This document shows positions 4,357 to 5,929 of a stretch of 5,929 nt of DNA, in pieces. Made by a program: the position numbers and the translations under genes. Position 1 is the stretch's first letter. Each line of letters opens with the position of its first letter. Under the pieces are notes generated by a model. The model ran no database searches. It was given only the letters and a program-made list of their open reading frames with translations, and was not told the origin of the DNA. This stretch comes from Ahrensia sp. (GTDB taxonomy: Bacteria > Pseudomonadota > Alphaproteobacteria > Rhizobiales > Rhizobiaceae): NCBI GenBank assembly GCA_024639025.1, contig JAHEJF010000141.1, positions 1 through 5,929 on the forward strand, given 5' to 3'.

Positions 4357-5627
4357 TTATTTTGCTAATGTATATTGCGATCTTTGTCGCTGCGATGATC
4401 GGATACAAGCTGATCGCGGCTCGCATGCAACCAGAGCATGATTTCACTAGCTTGAAAACGGTGACATTTGGCGATGAAAGCGCAGTCGTATCAAATCGCT
4501 CAGCGTCCATCATATCTGTTGTGACAATTTTCCTGATTTGGGGCTCCTTTACCGGATCCAATCTCATCCCATCATTCTTGCACATGCCGGGGCCTTTTGT
4601 AGGCGAGACCAGTTTCGATTTTGAAGCGACTGATTCAACCGGGAAAACCGATGACGGCACAGTGTCGATCGTGGTTCATACCGTGGATGACCCCAAGGAT
4701 GCACCAGAAGTCGAGGAAGACACGACCGGTATTGCTGACAATGTCGCGGTGAAAATGGCCGCGTGGCGTTCTGCGCTGATCTCAAGCAACGACTTGCTGA
4801 ACAAGGACTTGGGAACCGATGTTAAAGTGACCTCTGTCAATGGCGAGCCGGTCGATGCCGGCGATATCGTCAACATCGGAACAGGCACACTTCGTGTAAC
4901 CGACAAGGGAAGCCTGTCCTTCGAGCCAAACAAAGGCTGGCAAATGGAAGAAATCTGGCTTCCAGCACCTGAATCGGTTGTCAGCAGGCTGATCGAGATT
5001 TCGCAAGAAGGCTACCAGAACGTCACGCTTGCTGAAAACCTGGGTTGGTCGCTGTATCGCGTGCTGCTCGGCTTCATTCTCGGATCGCTGGTTGGTATTC
5101 CGCTTGGCTATGCCATGGGACTGAATTCCTGGTTCAGGGGCTGGTTTGATCCGATCGTGGAGTTCATGCGTCCGGTGCCACCATTGGCTCTAATTCCACT
5201 CGTCATCATCTGGTTTGGTATTTGGGAAACCGGCAAGATCTCTCTGTTGTTCCTTGCAGCCTTGTGGATCATGACAATTGCAGCCCGTGCTGGCGTTTCA
5301 GGCGTCGGGATATCCAAAGTCCATGCCGCTTATTCGCTTGGCGCGTCCAAATGGCAGTTGCTCACCAAGGTCATCGTACCCAATTCGCTACCGGAAATAT
5401 TCACCGGTGCTCGGGTTGCCATGGGTGTCTGTTGGGGCACAGTTGTTGCCGCCGAGCTCGTGGCTGCGGAAAAAGGAGCCGGTAAGATGATCATTGCCGC
5501 ATCAAAATTCCAAAACACAGACATCGTGCTTATGGGTATTATCTTGATCGGCATTATTGGCTACAGCATCGACATTTTGATGCGCCAGGCTGAGAACTAT
5601 CTCATCCCGTGGAAAGGTAAAGGCTAG
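4353..5627 (+). CDS. tauC: Taurine ABC transporter permease with an Ig-like insert
   Basis: The 424-aa inner-membrane permease forms the taurine channel. ATG 4353 is chosen because it overlaps the tauB stop in ATGA and has AGGAG (4340-4344) 8 nt upstream. Residues 203-424 align with the whole core of E. coli TauC (about 275 aa): LPAPESVVSRL, a membrane helix near 233-257, EFMRPVPPLALIPLVIIWFG, a helix near 296-311, and the EAA coupling loop AAYSLGASKWQLLTKVIVPNSLPEIFTG parts (325-352) that docks on TauB. Further helices lie near 353-372 and 391-409. Two additions are unusual: an extra N-terminal helix (2-22) before the normal first helix (about 52-72), and a soluble stretch of about 114 residues (84-197) resembling adhesin Ig-like repeats. 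By the positive-inside rule (K19, R24 cytoplasmic) the insert is periplasmic. The frame is intact through the insert and conserved core, so this is not a sequencing artefact of the frame. Confidence 0.88.
   Translation: MIILLMYIAIFVAAMIGYKLIAARMQPEHDFTSLKTVTFGDESAVVSNRSASIISVVTIFLIWGSFTGSNLIPSFLHMPGPFVGETSFDFEATDSTGKTDDGTVSIVVHTVDDPKDAPEVEEDTTGIADNVAVKMAAWRSALISSNDLLNKDLGTDVKVTSVNGEPVDAGDIVNIGTGTLRVTDKGSLSFEPNKGWQMEEIWLPAPESVVSRLIEISQEGYQNVTLAENLGWSLYRVLLGFILGSLVGIPLGYAMGLNSWFRGWFDPIVEFMRPVPPLALIPLVIIWFGIWETGKISLLFLAALWIMTIAARAGVSGVGISKVHAAYSLGASKWQLLTKVIVPNSLPEIFTGARVAMGVCWGTVVAAELVAAEKGAGKMIIAASKFQNTDIVLMGIILIGIIGYSIDILMRQAENYLIPWKGKG
4602..4943 (+). other. Cadherin-like/VCBS-type Ig-like module inside TauC (residues about 84-197)
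   Basis: GETSFDFEATDSTGKTDDG then TVSIVVHTV matches the last strands of cadherin-like bacterial Ig repeats (consensus style SFxYTVTDxxGxxDTATVTITV). VDDPKDAPEVEEDTTG matches the inter-repeat linker VNDAPVAxDDxxxT. SSNDLLNKDLGTDVKVTSVNG and GTGTLRVTDKGSLSFEPNKGW match the following strands and the closing PNxGW signature. The stretch falls between the first core membrane helix and the LPAP segment. In E. coli TauC these are joined by only a few residues. It is rich in D, E, T, V and G, in contrast to the membrane parts. The assignment is by motif recognition only. Confidence 0.72.
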
Positions 5628-5693
5628 TCACCTGTCAATAATGGGACTTTCTGGCCTGATAAGCGCACAGAGCTGACCCTACAATGATACCAG

Positions 5694-5723
5694 TGCCCAC
5701 CCTATGACGGGGTGGGCAATTTT
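5694..5723 (+). terminator. Hairpin terminator/attenuator between tauC and the molybdoenzyme gene
   Basis: GCCCACCC (5695-5702) and GGGTGGGC (5710-5717) form a perfect 8-bp stem, 9 bp with T5694-A5718, around a 7-nt loop. AATTTT follows (5718-5723). The stem is strong but the U-tract is short, so termination may be partial. It lies 66 nt after tauC and 18 nt before the next start codon, leaving almost no room for a new promoter. Read-through therefore probably expresses the downstream gene. Confidence 0.75.
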
Positions 5724-5741
5724 GACTGAAGGGTAAATTTC

Positions 5742-5929
5742 GTGACAAGCGATTCACAGCGCGTAGACACCTCACCACATGTTTCCGACGAAGTCCGTCA
5801 AACCACGTGCTACATGTGCGCCTGCCGCTGTGGAATCAACGTGCACCTTCGAGCCGATGAAGACGGCAAACCCAAGGTCCGCTACATCGAGGGCAATCGT
5901 GACCACCCGATCAACAAGGGTGTGCTGTG
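5742..5929 (+). CDS. soeA: Molybdopterin oxidoreductase, probable sulfite dehydrogenase catalytic subunit SoeA (partial, N-terminal 62 aa)
   Basis: The frame runs from GTG 5742 to the right edge. The start is forced: an in-frame TGA lies at 5727-5729, and the next in-frame start codon is the ATG of M25, inside the cysteine motif. GAAGGG (5728-5733) serves as ribosome binding site. Residues 23-30 (CYMCACRC) give C23-x2-C26-x3-C30, the iron-sulfur binding pattern of the DMSO-reductase superfamily, with an extra C28. GNRDHPINKGVL then leads to a codon starting TG at the edge, where the fourth cysteine is expected. There is no twin-arginine signal, so the enzyme should be cytoplasmic, as SoeA is. 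SoeABC oxidises sulfite to sulfate with quinone and disposes of sulfite released by Xsc during taurine breakdown; in Ruegeria pomeroyi soe genes lie near xsc and pta (from memory). A formate dehydrogenase-like or other cytoplasmic molybdoenzyme remains possible because only 62 residues are visible. Confidence 0.72.
   Translation, partial: MTSDSQRVDTSPHVSDEVRQTTCYMCACRCGINVHLRADEDGKPKVRYIEGNRDHPINKGVL

Noticed and set aside
4602..4943. TauC insert as a frameshift or assembly error
   Set aside because: The frame is continuous with recognisable protein motifs inside the insert and intact permease core on the C-terminal side, so it is read as real coding sequence.
2449..5627. Alkanesulfonate transporter SsuABC as the alternative identity
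   Set aside because: The families are close, but the adjacent MocR regulator, the TauA/TauC-like sequence features and the SoeA-like gene favour taurine. No SsuD or SsuE gene is present in the window.
5680..5685. TACAAT as a -10 element for a soeA promoter
   Set aside because: No acceptable -35 lies 16-18 nt upstream, and a transcript starting there would begin right at the terminator hairpin.

Overview
The window looks like part of an alphaproteobacterial taurine (2-aminoethanesulfonate) utilisation locus. The lineage is inferred, not shown. It rests on a MocR-type TauR regulator next to tauABC, a cytoplasmic SoeA-like molybdoenzyme directly downstream, and base composition near 50% GC. Together these fit a marine Rhodobacterales or Hyphomicrobiales bacterium.

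Layout. Positions 1-378 (minus strand, cut by the left edge) encode the N-terminus of an XRE-type regulator that appears to lead into a cupin domain. Positions 379-617 form a divergent regulatory region. It holds inverted repeats next to the XRE gene, a 9-bp perfect inverted repeat, CTGG-type direct repeats and a good sigma70-like promoter for the next gene. Positions 618-2147 (+) encode a full-length MocR/GntR-aminotransferase regulator, most likely TauR. Positions 2148-2448 are a 301-nt control region with a 12-bp tandem repeat, a sequence close to the TauR consensus reported for Rhodobacter capsulatus, and a palindrome just before the tauA ribosome binding site. Then follow tauA (2449-3453, periplasmic taurine-binding protein), an intergenic rho-independent terminator or attenuator, tauB (3550-4356, ATPase), and tauC (4353-5627, permease, overlapping tauB by 4 nt). 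A second hairpin terminator is followed by the start of a molybdopterin oxidoreductase (5742 onward, cut by the right edge), most likely soeA of the quinone-linked sulfite dehydrogenase SoeABC.

How the parts work together. TauABC imports taurine. Known alphaproteobacterial pathways convert it to sulfoacetaldehyde, and Xsc then releases sulfite in the cytoplasm. SoeABC oxidises that sulfite to sulfate and passes electrons to quinone. TauR is the expected taurine-responsive activator. The deamination, xsc and pta genes are not in this window.

The most unusual feature is TauC. It is 424 aa, against about 275 for E. coli TauC. It carries an extra N-terminal membrane helix, and an insert of roughly 114 residues, predicted periplasmic, that reads like a cadherin-like/VCBS-type Ig-like module from bacterial adhesins. 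The module is apparently entered in a permuted phase. An adhesin-type beta-sandwich inside the first periplasmic loop of an importer permease is the main candidate here for something undescribed.
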